From positions 17,195 through 81,194 of the forward strand of contig DASYKU010000093.1 in the NCBI GenBank assembly GCA_035995165.1: a stretch of 64,000 bases of DNA, read 5' to 3'. The translations under genes and the position numbers were made by a program. This stretch comes from Mycobacteriales bacterium (GTDB lineage Bacteria; Actinomycetota; Actinomycetes; Mycobacteriales; CADCTP01). This document shows, one piece after another, positions 17,561 through 26,490 of the stretch; within the stretch, counting starts at the first letter, position 1; the number at the start of each line of letters is the position of its first letter. Under the pieces are notes generated by a model, which saw only the letters and a list, made by a program, of their open reading frames with translations, was not told the origin of the DNA and ran no database searches.

Positions 17561-18424
17561 TCAGCGGCGGCGCCGGTCGGCGTCCGCCTCATCCTCGACC
17601 GCCGCGTCGTGATCGTCCACCCGGCCGGTGAGCCGGTCCTTCAGCCGGTTCAGACCGCCGCGCTCCTGGTCGTCCGGGACCCCGTCGCCGTCCCGGTCCC
17701 GGTACGTCCCGTCCGCGTCGCCGTCGCGCACGGTCCCCTCTGCGTCGCGGTAGGTATCGGTGGTCCCGTCGGTGCGGTGGGCGCCGGCGTACGGCCCGTC
17801 GTCGGTCACGCCCTCGGGGTCGGTGACCGGCTCGGAGTGCCGGTAGGTGTCGGCGGTCGGCCGCTCGTCGGTCTCGCGGACGGTCGTGTCGTCGTACTGG
17901 GTGGGCGCCGGGCCGATCCGGGTGTCGTCGTCGATCCCGTCGTGGGTGTCCCGCCCGATCCCGGCGTGGTCGTCCCGGACGACGCCCGAGTGGTCGCTCC
18001 GGATGACCCCGGAGTGGTCGTCGCGGACGACCCCGGAGTGGTCCTCGCGCAGGACGCCGGCGCCGTCGCGGGTGGTGGGGTCCTCGGCGGCCAGGTTCGG
18101 CGCCAGCTTGCGGGCCCGTTCCTGCAGCTCGGCGGCCTTGGCCGCGTCGCGATCGGCGTCGGCCGCCATCTGGGCCGACTCCCGCTCGGACTGCGCCGTC
18201 CGCTGCTCCAGCTCGGCGCGCTCGCGGCGCAGCCTCGCGGCCTCCTCGTCGGCCGCGGCCCGGGTGCTCTCGGCCCGGGCCTGTCGCTCCCGGGCCTCGG
18301 TGAGGTGCTCCCGGGCCTGGGTCTCGCGCTTCGCGGTCCGCTGCCGCCGCGTCGCCGCCCAGGCGAGCAACGCCAGGACCAGCACGATCACCACGATCAG
18401 CAGCACTGTCTGCCAGGCATTCAT
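17561..18424 (-). CDS. Membrane-anchored coiled-coil protein with DHSG repeats
   Basis: A 287-residue protein I do not recognise as a named family. Residues about 4-22 form one membrane helix (WQTVLLIVVIVLVLALLAW). A long charged coiled coil follows (about 28-100, rich in Glu, Arg and Ala). Then comes a tandem repeat of an 8-9-residue unit like RDDHSGVV or RSDHSGVI, four to five copies. The C-terminal part is acidic and rich in DGDGT/DRDGDG, with YRDRDGDGVPDDQERGG resembling a calcium-binding thrombospondin type 3-like loop. It probably has a single pass with the coiled coil inside. The ATG at 18424 follows AAGGAG. Confidence 0.6.
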   Translation of the reverse strand: MNAWQTVLLIVVIVLVLALLAWAATRRQRTAKRETQAREHLTEARERQARAESTRAAADEEAARLRRERAELEQRTAQSERESAQMAADADRDAAKAAELQERARKLAPNLAAEDPTTRDGAGVLREDHSGVVRDDHSGVIRSDHSGVVRDDHAGIGRDTHDGIDDDTRIGPAPTQYDDTTVRETDERPTADTYRHSEPVTDPEGVTDDGPYAGAHRTDGTTDTYRDAEGTVRDGDADGTYRDRDGDGVPDDQERGGLNRLKDRLTGRVDDHDAAVEDEADADRRRR

Positions 18425-18497
18425 CGCTGTTTGTCTCCTTCGGCCCCGACCAGGCTTCATTCGTGGGCCTACCCCCGGGACGGGACGAACGAACGCC

Positions 18498-19271
18498 CTA
18501 CAGCGCGAGACCGCCGTCGACCGGCAGCACCGCCCCGGTCACCGCGCTGCTGCCCTCGCCCGCCAGCCAGACCAGCGCGGCCGCGACCTCGGCCGGGTCG
18601 AGCAGCCGCCCGACAGGCTGCTGGGGGGCGAAGTCGGCGGCCGCGCCCAGGCCGTAGAGGCGGGCGCTCTCGGCCAGGATCGGGGTGTCGGTGGAGCCGG
18701 GGGAGACCGCGTTGGCGGTGACGCCGGTCGGGCCGAGCTCGGCCGCGAGCGCGCGGACGAGGCCGGCCACCCCCGCCTTCGCCGCGCAGTAGGCGGCCAG
18801 CATCGGCAGGCCGCGGGTCGCCGCGGCCGAGGCGACGGCGAGGAACCGGCCGCTGCGGGGCTCGGGCCGGCGCAGCAGCGCCGGGATCGCGGCCCGGGCC
18901 AGCGCCAGCACGGCGTGCAGGTCGACGTCCAGGACGGCCTCGACCTCGGCCGCGGGCATCTCCCAGAGCGGTCTGCCGCCGGCGATCACGCCGGCCACCG
19001 CGAGCGCGGCGTCCAGGCCGCCGAACTCGCGCTCGGCCAGCTCGACCGCGGACCGCAGCGCGGTCTCGTCGGTGGCGTCGGCGACCACGGTCCGGACCCG
19101 GTCGCCGGCGAGCGCGTCGAGCTCGGCCCTGGTCCCCATCCCGTACGGCAGCCGCGGGTCGTCGGCGGCCCGGTCCACCGCGACGACCGACCAGCCCTCG
19201 GCCGCCAGCGCCCGCACGGTCGCCGCCCCGATCCCGCGCGCGGCCCCCGTCACCAGCGCCACCCGGCTCAC
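18498..19271 (-). CDS. Mycofactocin-locus short-chain dehydrogenase (third SDR)
   Basis: A 257-residue SDR oxidoreductase. The Rossmann motif TGAARGIG is at about 8-15, the active-site Tyr-Lys is in AAYCAAKAGVAG, and the Ser is in VASAAATRG. It lacks the long insert of the TIGR03971 SDRs upstream but lies at the 3' end of the mft transcript, so its NAD(P) cofactor may also be recycled through mycofactocin. The GTG start overlaps the mftE stop by 4 nt. Substrate unknown. Confidence 0.82.
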   Translation of the reverse strand: MSRVALVTGAARGIGAATVRALAAEGWSVVAVDRAADDPRLPYGMGTRAELDALAGDRVRTVVADATDETALRSAVELAEREFGGLDAALAVAGVIAGGRPLWEMPAAEVEAVLDVDLHAVLALARAAIPALLRRPEPRSGRFLAVASAAATRGLPMLAAYCAAKAGVAGLVRALAAELGPTGVTANAVSPGSTDTPILAESARLYGLGAAADFAPQQPVGRLLDPAEVAAALVWLAGEGSSAVTGAVLPVDGGLAL

Positions 19272-20125
19272 TGTCTCTCCTCGCCGCCGAGGGCGCCGCC
19301 CTCGCCCGTGGGAGCGCCGCCCGCGTTCGTGGGTCCGCCGCCGGCGGCCCTGGGAGGGCCGACCGCGGCCGTGGGCCGGCCGGCCGGGGTGCCGGCGCCG
19401 GCCGGTCGGCGGAAGCCGTCCGCAGGTGCGGAGACCGGCGCCGTGTCGGCGGCGAGCCAGCGGGTGACGAAGCCGGCGAGGTCCTCGACGGCCGCGTCCA
19501 GCAGCGCGGCGCCCTCGGCCGCGGTCGACCCGCCCGGATCGCCGAGCACCCCGTTCGGACTCACCGCCCGGACACCCCCCGCCTGCATCGCCGGCAGCAG
19601 CGTACGGACGTCCGCGGTGTTGCCGGCCACCGCGGCGGGCCGGACCCGGGCCGGGTCGAGGGCGAGCTGTACCGAGGTCTCGGTCCGCCCGGCATGGGCG
19701 TCCCCCCGCCAGCGCGGCGCCCACGCCCGGACGTCCCGGCCCTCCGACCGCAGCAGCCGGACCGCCGCGGTCACCGGCCCCGCGTTGCCGCCGTGGGCGG
19801 ACACCAGCAGCATCCGCCGCACGGTGCCCGGCAGCGCCGAGCGGCCCAGCTCGACCAGCACCAGCTCGGTCGCGGCCGCGCCGATCGAGAGCGTGCCGGC
19901 GAACCCGTCGTGCTCCCCGCTCGACCCGTACGGGATCGCCGGCGCGACCAGCACGTCCGGCCGCCGGTCCGCGAGCCGTCGGGCCAGCGCGACGGCCACG
20001 TCGGTGTCCGTGGACAGCGGCAGGTGCGGTCCGTGCTGCTCGGTCGATCCGACCGGGACGACCAGCAGCACGTCCCCGGCCGCCGCAACCTCCCCCGAGG
20101 TGAGGGAGGCGAGGTCAGTCGGCAC
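19268..20125 (-). CDS. mftE: Mycofactocin precursor peptide peptidase MftE (creatininase family)
   Basis: A 285-residue creatininase-like metallohydrolase. In mycofactocin biosynthesis MftE removes the two C-terminal residues (Val-Tyr) modified by MftC to release the AHDP core. Conserved metal-ligand regions are GSTEQHGPHLPLSTDTDVA (about 26-44), SSGEHDGFAGTLS and SAHGGNAG. The last ~50 residues are a Pro/Gly/Ala-rich tail beyond the usual family length, with no visible role. It overlaps mftD by 11 nt and SDR-3 by 4 nt, so it is within a tight operon. Confidence 0.85.
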   Translation of the reverse strand: MPTDLASLTSGEVAAAGDVLLVVPVGSTEQHGPHLPLSTDTDVAVALARRLADRRPDVLVAPAIPYGSSGEHDGFAGTLSIGAAATELVLVELGRSALPGTVRRMLLVSAHGGNAGPVTAAVRLLRSEGRDVRAWAPRWRGDAHAGRTETSVQLALDPARVRPAAVAGNTADVRTLLPAMQAGGVRAVSPNGVLGDPGGSTAAEGAALLDAAVEDLAGFVTRWLAADTAPVSAPADGFRRPAGAGTPAGRPTAAVGPPRAAGGGPTNAGGAPTGEGGALGGEERQ

Positions 20126-21290
20126 CGAGGGTGCGGACGAAGTCGGCCGGGATGACGAGGTCCTTGCGGGAGAGGTCCTTCAGCGTCCGGTGGCCGAGCC
20201 CGAGCAGCCCGGAGTCGATCCCGGACCGCAGGATGTCGAGCACGTTCTCCACCCCGGCCTGGCCGTTCGCCGCCAGCCCCCAGAGGTACGCGCGCCCGAT
20301 CAGCACCGCGCGGGCGCCCATCGCGACCGCCTTGACCACGTCCGAGCCGCGCCGGACGCCGCCGTCCAGCAGCACCTCGATCTGGTCGCCGACCGCGTCG
20401 ACCACGGCCGGCAACGCCCGGATAGTGGCCGGGGTGCCGTCGAGGTTGTTGCCGCCGTGGTTGGACACCGAGATCGCGGTGACGCCGGCGTCGACGGCCC
20501 GCCTGGCGTCGTCGATCCGCATGACGCCCTTGAGCAGGAACGGCCCGCCCCACAGCTCCCGCAGCCAGGCCACGTCCTGCCAGGTCGGCAGCGTCGCCTG
20601 CATCCACTGCCCGTACGCGCCGAAGAACGAGGGCGCGGGCTCGTTGCCGACGGCCATGTTCGGCACGGTCAGCTCCGGCGGCCGCAGCGTCCTGGCCCAG
20701 GTGTAGAACCAGCGCGGCCGGACGATCGCCTGCGGCGAGTACTTCACCATCGTCTTGAAGTTCATCGCGTCCGGGATGACCGGCGAGCCCCAGTCCCGGC
20801 CCATCGAGAACGACCAGTCGAGGGTGACGATCAGCCCTACCGCGCCGGCCCGCCTGGCCCGCTCGACCCGGGCCACGATCTGGTCCTTGGAGCCGGCCCA
20901 GTAGAGCTGGAAGAACGTCTTCGGGTTGGCCGCGACGACCTCCTCGACCGGCTTGGAGCCGAACGAGGACAGGCCGATCGCGGTGCCGCGGGCGGCCGCG
21001 GCCCGGGCGACCGCGACCTCGCCGTCCGGGTGCACGGCCTGGACGCCGGTGGGGGAGCAGATCACCGGCAGCGCGATCTCCTGCCCCAGCACGGTCGTGG
21101 ACAGGTCACGCTCGCTCTGCAGCCCGACCACGTGCGGGGCCAGGCCGAGCTCGGAGAACGCGCTGACGTTGTCCCGCAGCGTCACCCCGTGCTCGGACCC
21201 GGCGATCAGTGCCTTGTAGACGGAGTCGGGCAGCCGCTTCTTCGCGCGCCGCTGTGCCTCCGCCACCGTCTCGAACCAGGGATTCGCCAT
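20115..21290 (-). CDS. mftD: Pre-mycofactocin synthase MftD (FMN-dependent alpha-hydroxyacid oxidase family)
   Basis: A 391-residue flavoprotein. MftD oxidises the AHDP core to the redox-active pre-mycofactocin. The family resemblance to L-lactate dehydrogenase is clear: an FMN-barrel with SVSNHGGNNLDGTPATI (catalytic His and following loop), LDGGVRRGSDVVKAVAMGA and IGRAYLWGLA. The N-terminus MANPWFETVAEAQRRAKKRLP is typical of MftD rather than lactate oxidases. The ATG lies 18 nt from the VWA gene. Location two genes from mftE supports the assignment. Confidence 0.88.
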   Translation of the reverse strand: MANPWFETVAEAQRRAKKRLPDSVYKALIAGSEHGVTLRDNVSAFSELGLAPHVVGLQSERDLSTTVLGQEIALPVICSPTGVQAVHPDGEVAVARAAAARGTAIGLSSFGSKPVEEVVAANPKTFFQLYWAGSKDQIVARVERARRAGAVGLIVTLDWSFSMGRDWGSPVIPDAMNFKTMVKYSPQAIVRPRWFYTWARTLRPPELTVPNMAVGNEPAPSFFGAYGQWMQATLPTWQDVAWLRELWGGPFLLKGVMRIDDARRAVDAGVTAISVSNHGGNNLDGTPATIRALPAVVDAVGDQIEVLLDGGVRRGSDVVKAVAMGARAVLIGRAYLWGLAANGQAGVENVLDILRSGIDSGLLGLGHRTLKDLSRKDLVIPADFVRTLGAD

Positions 21291-21308
21291 CGCAGTCCTC
21301 TCGTAGTC

Positions 21309-22277
21309 CTAGGCCGCGAACACGCGGCCGAGCGCCGGTGCCACGTCCCGGTGGTGACGTACCCGCAACAGCCGCCCGCGGCCGGCCGCGGCCAGCTCCC
21401 GGCCGAGCTCCAGGTCGTGCTCGCCGACGGTGTCCAGCAGCACGTCCAGCCGCGGCAGCCGGGCCGCGAACGGCCGCGGGTCCGGGCCGGCGTTGTGCAG
21501 GCAGTCCGACAGCAGCACCACCCGGGCGTCCCGGGTGGGCTTGCGGGCCAGCTCCCGGGCCGCGAGCTGCAGCGGGAAGCCGACGTTCGTCAGTCCCCGG
21601 GCCGGGATCGCCAGCAGCTCGTCCAGCAGCCGCAGCGGCCGGACCCTGGCGCCCAGGCGCAGCAGCACCGCCGCGTCCGACCAGAACGCGATCACCGCGA
21701 GGTCGTCGCGCTCCAGCTCGCCCGCCAGCGCGCCGACGGCCGCGGCCGCGGTCCGGATCCGCTCGCCCCGCATGGAGCCGGAGACGTCGACCGCGAGCAC
21801 CACGGCGCGGCGGGTCCGCACCTGCTCGCGGACGATGATGTCCTCCTCCTCGGGCACCGGCCGCTCGGTGAGCATGTCCAGCGTGCGGTCCAGGTCGATG
21901 TCGTCGGACCCGCCCCGGTACGGCAGGCTCAGGATGTCGCCCGGCCCGCGGACGGCGGCGGAGTCCCGGCGCGGCCGCGGGACCGCCAGCCGGGCCGCGA
22001 TCTCCCGGGCCCGGGCCCGGACCTCGGGGTCGACCGGCCCGCCGGCCGGCACCGCGACCAGCTCGCCCTGCTCGTCGGTGTGCTCGGTGGTGGACCCGCT
22101 GCGGCCCTGCGGCATCGCGCCCCGCCGGTCCGACCGTCCACTGAGGACCAGCCCGCCGCGGCCGCCGGCCGCCGGCTCGTACAGGCTGGGCGCCGCGTCG
22201 AGCTGCTTGGGCCTGCGCCGCAAGGGCCGGGCCGGTCGTTCAGCTCCCGGCCGCCGCAGCGGCGTGTCCGCGGGCAC
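21309..22277 (-). CDS. VWA domain protein paired with MoxR
   Basis: A 322-residue protein. Residues 1-150 are basic and Pro/Arg-rich, then acidic. A von Willebrand A domain follows from about 155, with the MIDAS motif DVSGSM (164-169), the conserved Thr in LTNVGF and the Asp in LLSDCL. VWA proteins next to MoxR AAA+ ATPases act in metal or cofactor insertion and protein activation. The GTG start is 6 nt downstream of the MoxR stop. Being inside the mft operon, it may help mature mycofactocin-dependent enzymes; that role is inferred from position only. Confidence 0.8.
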   Translation of the reverse strand: MPADTPLRRPGAERPARPLRRRPKQLDAAPSLYEPAAGGRGGLVLSGRSDRRGAMPQGRSGSTTEHTDEQGELVAVPAGGPVDPEVRARAREIAARLAVPRPRRDSAAVRGPGDILSLPYRGGSDDIDLDRTLDMLTERPVPEEEDIIVREQVRTRRAVVLAVDVSGSMRGERIRTAAAAVGALAGELERDDLAVIAFWSDAAVLLRLGARVRPLRLLDELLAIPARGLTNVGFPLQLAARELARKPTRDARVVLLSDCLHNAGPDPRPFAARLPRLDVLLDTVGEHDLELGRELAAAGRGRLLRVRHHRDVAPALGRVFAA

Positions 22278-22283
22278 TGCTCT

Positions 22284-23204
22284 TCAACCCGGCTCGGCCG
22301 CGTGTGGGATCAGGATGAAGTGGTCCTCCCAGATCTGGCGGAGCACCTGCTCGGGCGTGGTCTCGGCCGCCTCGTCGAGCTGGACCCGCCCGGACAGGGC
22401 GACGGTCATCGCGTCCAGCACGACGGCCGGGTAGCGCTCGTCCTCGCGGGTGCCGACCCGGCGCAGTTCCGCGATCTCGACCGCCACCAGCGCGGTGTCG
22501 ATCGCGCCGCGGACGCTGGAGCCCTGCCGGACGTCCGGGTGCTCCCGGGTGGCCCGGGTGACCGCGACCGCGTCGGCCACCAGCCGGTCCTGGATGGACA
22601 GTCCGGTCCGCAGCGCCACGATGCCGCGCTCGGCCGTGTCGTCCTGGTAGTCCACCGAGAGCCGGCAGAGCCGGTCGGAGATGCTGGTGGACAGCCGGAC
22701 CGTGCCGACGTTGTCGTACGGGTTCATCGAGGCGATGACCCGGAAGGTCGGCTTGGCCGTGGTGGTGCCGACCCGGGGGATGGTCACCTGCCGCTCCGCC
22801 ATCGCGGTGAGCAGGGTGTTGAGGGTGTCGTCGGGGGCCCGGTTGAACTCCTCGATGTAGAGGAACCCGCCCTCCCGCATCGCCTCCACCAGCGGGCCCG
22901 GCACGAAGTTCTCGGCGCTGTAGTCCTCCCGCAGCACCCGGGCCGGGTTGTGGTGGCCGACCAGCCGGGACGGGGTCAGGTCGGCGTTGCCCTCCACGAA
23001 CAGCAGCGGGATGCCCCACTCGGCGGTGATCGCCCGCAGCAGCGTGGTCTTGCTCGTCCCCGGCGGCCCCTCCAGCACGATGTCCCGGCCGGCCCCGACG
23101 GCCGAGAGCACGAGCTCGAGCTCGCGCTCCCGGCCGACGAGGTGACGGGCGACCCGGTCCCGGATCTCGGCCAGGTCGTCCGCAGTGGACAGTGACTCCG
23201 TCAC
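22284..23204 (-). CDS. MoxR-family AAA+ ATPase
   Basis: A 306-residue AAA+ ATPase of the MoxR/CbbQ/NirQ group. Walker A GPPGTSKT is at 46-53, Walker B FLYIEEFNRAP starts at 114, and sensor 1 lies in VIASMNPYDNVGT. These ATPases work with a VWA partner as chaperones that activate metalloenzymes or membrane complexes. The partner gene follows after 6 nt. The start is GTG at 23204. Placement between mycofactocin SDR genes and mftD suggests the pair acts on an mft-linked enzyme (inference). Confidence 0.85.
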   Translation of the reverse strand: MTESLSTADDLAEIRDRVARHLVGRERELELVLSAVGAGRDIVLEGPPGTSKTTLLRAITAEWGIPLLFVEGNADLTPSRLVGHHNPARVLREDYSAENFVPGPLVEAMREGGFLYIEEFNRAPDDTLNTLLTAMAERQVTIPRVGTTTAKPTFRVIASMNPYDNVGTVRLSTSISDRLCRLSVDYQDDTAERGIVALRTGLSIQDRLVADAVAVTRATREHPDVRQGSSVRGAIDTALVAVEIAELRRVGTREDERYPAVVLDAMTVALSGRVQLDEAAETTPEQVLRQIWEDHFILIPHAAEPG

Positions 23205-23247
23205 TTGACGGTCGCTCCGGCGTCGATCGGCGGGGTGACGCGGCCCA

Positions 23248-24063
23248 TCACTTCACCATGAACCCGGCGTCGACCGGGAAGGTGACCCCGGTGACGTACC
23301 GGGCCTCGTCGGAGACCAGGAACAGGATCGCGTTGCTGATGTCGACCGGCTCGACGATCGCCACCGGCAGCAGGTTGGTCAGCGCGTCGGCCATGTCGCT
23401 CTGGGCCAGGAAGCGCTCCATGACCTCGTTCACGATCATCGGCGTGTTCACCCCGGTCGGGTGGACCGTGTTCACCCGGATGCTGTGCTTGGCCAGGTTC
23501 ATCGCGAACCCGCGCATGAGGCCGACGACGCCGTGCTTGGCCGCCGTGTAGCCCATGCCGCCGCCGGACTCGCCGCCGATGCCCTTGAGGCCGGCGGTCG
23601 AGCTGGTCAGCACGATCGCACCGCCGCGGCCCTGCTCGACCAGCGTCGGCACGGCGACCTCGACGGAGTTCCAGACGCCGGTGAGGTTCACGTCGACGAC
23701 GTCGCGGAACGCGGCGGTCCGGTCCTCGTTGTCCGCGCCCATCGGCGCGATGCCCGCGTTCGCCAGCACGATGTCCACGCCGCCGAGCTGCGCGACGCCC
23801 TCGTCGAAGGCGGCCTGCAGGGCGGCCTTGTCGCGGACGTCGGCCTGCCGGGCCACGATCCGGCGGTCGAGCGCCTCGACCTCCTTGACCGTCTCGGCCA
23901 GGTCCTCCGGCGTCGCCATCGGGTACTCGACCGTGGCGATCTGGTCGCAGAGGTCCACGGCGATGATGTCCGCGCCCTCCTGGGCCAGCCGGATGGCGTG
24001 GCTGCGGCCCTGGCCGCGGGCCGCACCGGTGATGAAGGCGACCTTGCCCTCTACTCGTCCCAT
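23248..24063 (-). CDS. Mycofactocin-coupled SDR family oxidoreductase (second SDR)
   Basis: A 271-residue SDR of the TIGR03971 type. It has [20 protein letters not shown] at the N-terminus, then [20 protein letters not shown] and [19 protein letters not shown], the insert that marks mycofactocin-coupled SDRs and is thought to hold NAD(H) tightly. The catalytic Ser lies in [10 protein letters not shown] and the Tyr/Lys in [12 protein letters not shown]. It oxidises or reduces an alcohol/carbonyl substrate that cannot be read from the sequence. The gap to the next SDR is 13 nt, and the two are close paralogues. Confidence 0.9.
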   Translation of the reverse strand: MGRVEGKVAFITGAARGQGRSHAIRLAQEGADIIAVDLCDQIATVEYPMATPEDLAETVKEVEALDRRIVARQADVRDKAALQAAFDEGVAQLGGVDIVLANAGIAPMGADNEDRTAAFRDVVDVNLTGVWNSVEVAVPTLVEQGRGGAIVLTSSTAGLKGIGGESGGGMGYTAAKHGVVGLMRGFAMNLAKHSIRVNTVHPTGVNTPMIVNEVMERFLAQSDMADALTNLLPVAIVEPVDISNAILFLVSDEARYVTGVTFPVDAGFMVK

Positions 24064-24076
24064 GGTGGGAAGCCTC

Positions 24077-24883
24077 CTAGCGGATCGTGTTGCCGGCGTC
24101 GACGGTCAGCTCGAGCCCGGTGACGTAACGGGACTCGTCGGAGGCCAGCCAGAGGACGGCGTTGGAGATGTCGACCGGCTCGACGATCTCGATCGGGTAC
24201 GTGTTGACGAAGATCGAGCCGAGCTCCGGCTCCTTGCCGATGATCGCGTCCAGGCCGCCGAGGCCCGCGACCATCGGCGTGTTCACGCCGGTCGGGTGCA
24301 CGGTGTTGTCCCGGATCTTGTGCTTGGCCAGCTCGTTCGCCATCGACCGGGAGATCCCGACGACGCCGTGCTTCGCGGCCACGTACGGGGCCAGGAACGG
24401 CAGGCCCTTGATGCCCGCGGTCGAGCTGGTGGCGATGATCGAGCCGCCGCCGTTGGCGATCAGGTGCGGCACCGCGGCGACGAACGTGTTCCAGACGCCG
24501 GTCAGGTTGGTGTCCAGCGTGTCCTGCCAGACCTGCGGCGTCACCTCGTCCCAGGTCTGCACGGTGCAGATGCCGGCGTTGGCGCAGACGATGTCCAGCT
24601 TGCCCAGCTGGGCGACGCCCTCGTCCACGGCGGACTTCAGCGCTGCCAGGTCCCGCACGTCCGCCTTGGTGGCGATGATCCGGCGGTCCAGCGCTTCGAC
24701 GGCTTTGACGGTGTCGGCGAGATCGGCCTCGGTGCCCATCGGGTACCCGACGGTGTCGTAGTCACCGGGTACGTCGACCGCGATGATGTCGGCTCCTTCC
24801 TCGGCCAGCCGGACCGCGTGGCTGCGGCCCTGGCCCCGAGCGGCTCCCGTCACGAATGCGACCTTGCCCTCGACACGCCCCAT
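24077..24883 (-). CDS. Mycofactocin-coupled SDR family oxidoreductase (first SDR)
   Basis: A 268-residue SDR of the TIGR03971 type. It shares [20 protein letters not shown] and the insert [20 protein letters not shown] with its neighbour but differs in the substrate region. Active-site residues are in [10 protein letters not shown] and [13 protein letters not shown] chose the ATG at 24883 because GGAAGGGAGG lies before it and the family begins there; the frame stays open further upstream without homology. Two such paralogues in tandem suggest different substrates or sequential steps. Confidence 0.9.
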   Translation of the reverse strand: MGRVEGKVAFVTGAARGQGRSHAVRLAEEGADIIAVDVPGDYDTVGYPMGTEADLADTVKAVEALDRRIIATKADVRDLAALKSAVDEGVAQLGKLDIVCANAGICTVQTWDEVTPQVWQDTLDTNLTGVWNTFVAAVPHLIANGGGSIIATSSTAGIKGLPFLAPYVAAKHGVVGISRSMANELAKHKIRDNTVHPTGVNTPMVAGLGGLDAIIGKEPELGSIFVNTYPIEIVEPVDISNAVLWLASDESRYVTGLELTVDAGNTIR

Positions 24884-24961
24884 CGCGCGCCTCCCTTCCG
24901 GGGACCCGGGCTTAGGGGATCCCCGTTCGATGCCGGCTACCGGCCGGCCTCGGCCCCCGTA

Positions 24962-24980
24962 CGAGTCCACAGTGGACTCG
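24962..24980. promoter_or_regulatory. 19-bp palindrome upstream of the SDR genes
   Basis: CGAGTCCAC-A-GTGGACTCG has two perfect 9-bp arms around a single A. It lies in the 130-bp gap between mftC and the first SDR gene. Its core GTCCACAGTGGAC recurs at 25167-25179, and TCCACAGTGGA at 26062-26072, both inside mftC. It could be an operator or a small hairpin separating mftABC from the SDR genes. Nothing else is visible in the gap. Confidence 0.4.
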
Positions 24981-25013
24981 AAGTCTGTGCGTCCGCTGTC
25001 CGGCGGCGAGGAG

Positions 25014-26204
25014 TCACCCCGCGCCGACGCCGGCGAGGCCCGCGACCGGGCTCTCGTCGCAGGCGTGCGCGGGTGGGCGGCGGCGTCCGATCGTGACGGG
25101 GACGGGGCCACCCCGGACGCCGCCGGTGTGGGAGTGGTCCCCCGTCGGCCGCGGCGCGGCAAGGGAGTCCACAGTGGACAGAGCTGTGACACCGTGCCCG
25201 ATCACGCACTCCGGGTCGGGTCCGTCCATCGGCAGGCCGGTGAAGAACTTGGCCGCCATGCAGCCGCCGCGGCAGGCGTCGTACGCGCCGCAGGAACCGC
25301 AGGCGCCGGCCGACTGGGGCTCGCGCAGGTCCTGGAACAGCTGCGAGGTCTGCCAGACCGCCTGGAAGCCGGCGGTCCGGATGTTGCCGGCCAGGAAGTT
25401 GGCGTGGATCGCGAACGGGCAGGCGTACACGTCGCCGACCGGGTCGATCAGGCAGACCACCCGCCCGGCGCCGCAGAGGTTCAGCCCCGGCAGGGCGTCG
25501 CCGTACGCCGCCAGGTGGAAGAACGAGTCGCCGGTGAGCACGCCCTCGCCGTGCGCGACCAGCCAGTCGTAGAGCTCGCGCTGCTGCCCCGGCAGCGGGT
25601 GCAGCCCGTCCCAGGTGTCCGCGCCGCGACCGGACGGGCGCAGCCGGGTCAGCCGCAGCTGCGCCTGGTAGCGGTCCGCGATGGCCTTGAAATCGTCCAG
25701 CTGCGGAATGTTGTGCCGGGTGCAGACGACGGAGATCTTGAAGCCGCGCATGCCGGCCGCGGCCAGGTTCTCCATCGCCCGGACCGCCGTGTCGTACGAG
25801 CCGATGCCGCGCACGGCGTCGTTGACCTCGGCGGTGGCGCCGTCCAGCGAGATCTGGACGTCGACGTAGTCGGAGGCGGCCAGCCGCTGCGCCACCGCGG
25901 GGCTGATCTTCACACCGTTGGTGGAGAACTTGACCCCGACCCGGTGCGCGGTCGCGTAGTCGACCAGCTCCCAGAAGTCCGGCCGGACCGTGGGCTCGCC
26001 GCCGCCGATGTTGACGTAGAAGACCTGCATCCGCTCCAGCTCGTCGATGACGGCCTTCGCCTCCACAGTGGACAGTTCCCGCGGGTCGCGCCGGCCGGAG
26101 GAGGAAAGACAGTGCGCGCAGGCGAGATTGCACGCGTACGTCAGCTCCCAGGTCAGGCAGATCGGCGCGTCCAGGCCCCGTTCGAACTGGTCCACCAGTC
26201 GCAT
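25014..26204 (-). CDS. mftC: Mycofactocin radical SAM maturase MftC
   Basis: A 396-residue radical SAM/SPASM enzyme. MftC acts on the C-terminal Val-Tyr of MftA: it decarboxylates the Tyr and then forms a C-C bond with Val. The radical SAM cluster CNLACAHC uses Cys25, Cys29 and Cys32. SPASM cysteines appear in LCGAGRVVCLIDPVGDVYAC and CGSCGAYDACRGGC. The ATG overlaps the mftB stop by 1 nt. A C-terminal tail of about 50 residues after ECVIGHG is poorly conserved-looking, and it ends the mftABC unit 130 nt before the SDR genes. Confidence 0.93.
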   Translation of the reverse strand: MRLVDQFERGLDAPICLTWELTYACNLACAHCLSSSGRRDPRELSTVEAKAVIDELERMQVFYVNIGGGEPTVRPDFWELVDYATAHRVGVKFSTNGVKISPAVAQRLAASDYVDVQISLDGATAEVNDAVRGIGSYDTAVRAMENLAAAGMRGFKISVVCTRHNIPQLDDFKAIADRYQAQLRLTRLRPSGRGADTWDGLHPLPGQQRELYDWLVAHGEGVLTGDSFFHLAAYGDALPGLNLCGAGRVVCLIDPVGDVYACPFAIHANFLAGNIRTAGFQAVWQTSQLFQDLREPQSAGACGSCGAYDACRGGCMAAKFFTGLPMDGPDPECVIGHGVTALSTVDSLAAPRPTGDHSHTGGVRGGPVPVTIGRRRPPAHACDESPVAGLAGVGAG

Positions 26205-26488
26205 CAGGCCGCCTCCAGCATCTCGGTGCGGGCCAGCGTGGCCAGCGCGCGGGTGAACTGCGGCAGCTCGGGGTCGGTGATCCCGGCCGCGACGCAGGCG
26301 GCCCGGGCCGTCGGCGCCTCGTCGAGACCGCGGACCACCGCCAGCAGCCGCGGGTCCTTCAGGAAGGACAGCCGGCGGGTGCCGAAGTGGTAGAGCAGCG
26401 CCCCGAACGGCTCGGGCCGGACGGCGACCTGCGGATGCAGGCCGTATCGCCGGTCCAGGTCGAACGCCATGTCCACCGGTGCGGACAT
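26204..26488 (-). CDS. mftB: Mycofactocin chaperone MftB (RRE domain)
   Basis: A 94-residue PqqD-like RiPP recognition element protein that binds the MftA leader and presents it to MftC. Its FDLDRRYGLHPQVAVRPEP and GALLYHFGTRRLSFLKDP match the family. The start was chosen at the ATG 26486-26488, 2 nt after the mftA stop. A longer in-frame extension across mftA exists but is not credible. It is 1 nt short of overlapping mftC translation, so the three are coupled. Confidence 0.9.
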   Translation of the reverse strand: MSAPVDMAFDLDRRYGLHPQVAVRPEPFGALLYHFGTRRLSFLKDPRLLAVVRGLDEAPTARAACVAAGITDPELPQFTRALATLARTEMLEAA

Positions 26489-26490
26489 GC

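Noticed and set aside
17847..23195. Very long open frame on the plus strand opposite the mycofactocin genes
   Set aside because: It is antisense to mftD, mftE, MoxR, VWA and SDRs, all with clear family motifs. Its Arg/Pro/Gly/Ala-rich translation is what antisense frames look like in GC-rich DNA.
24884..25192. Upstream extension of the first mycofactocin SDR
   Set aside because: The frame runs into mftC antisense and lacks homology. GGGAGG precedes the ATG at 24883.
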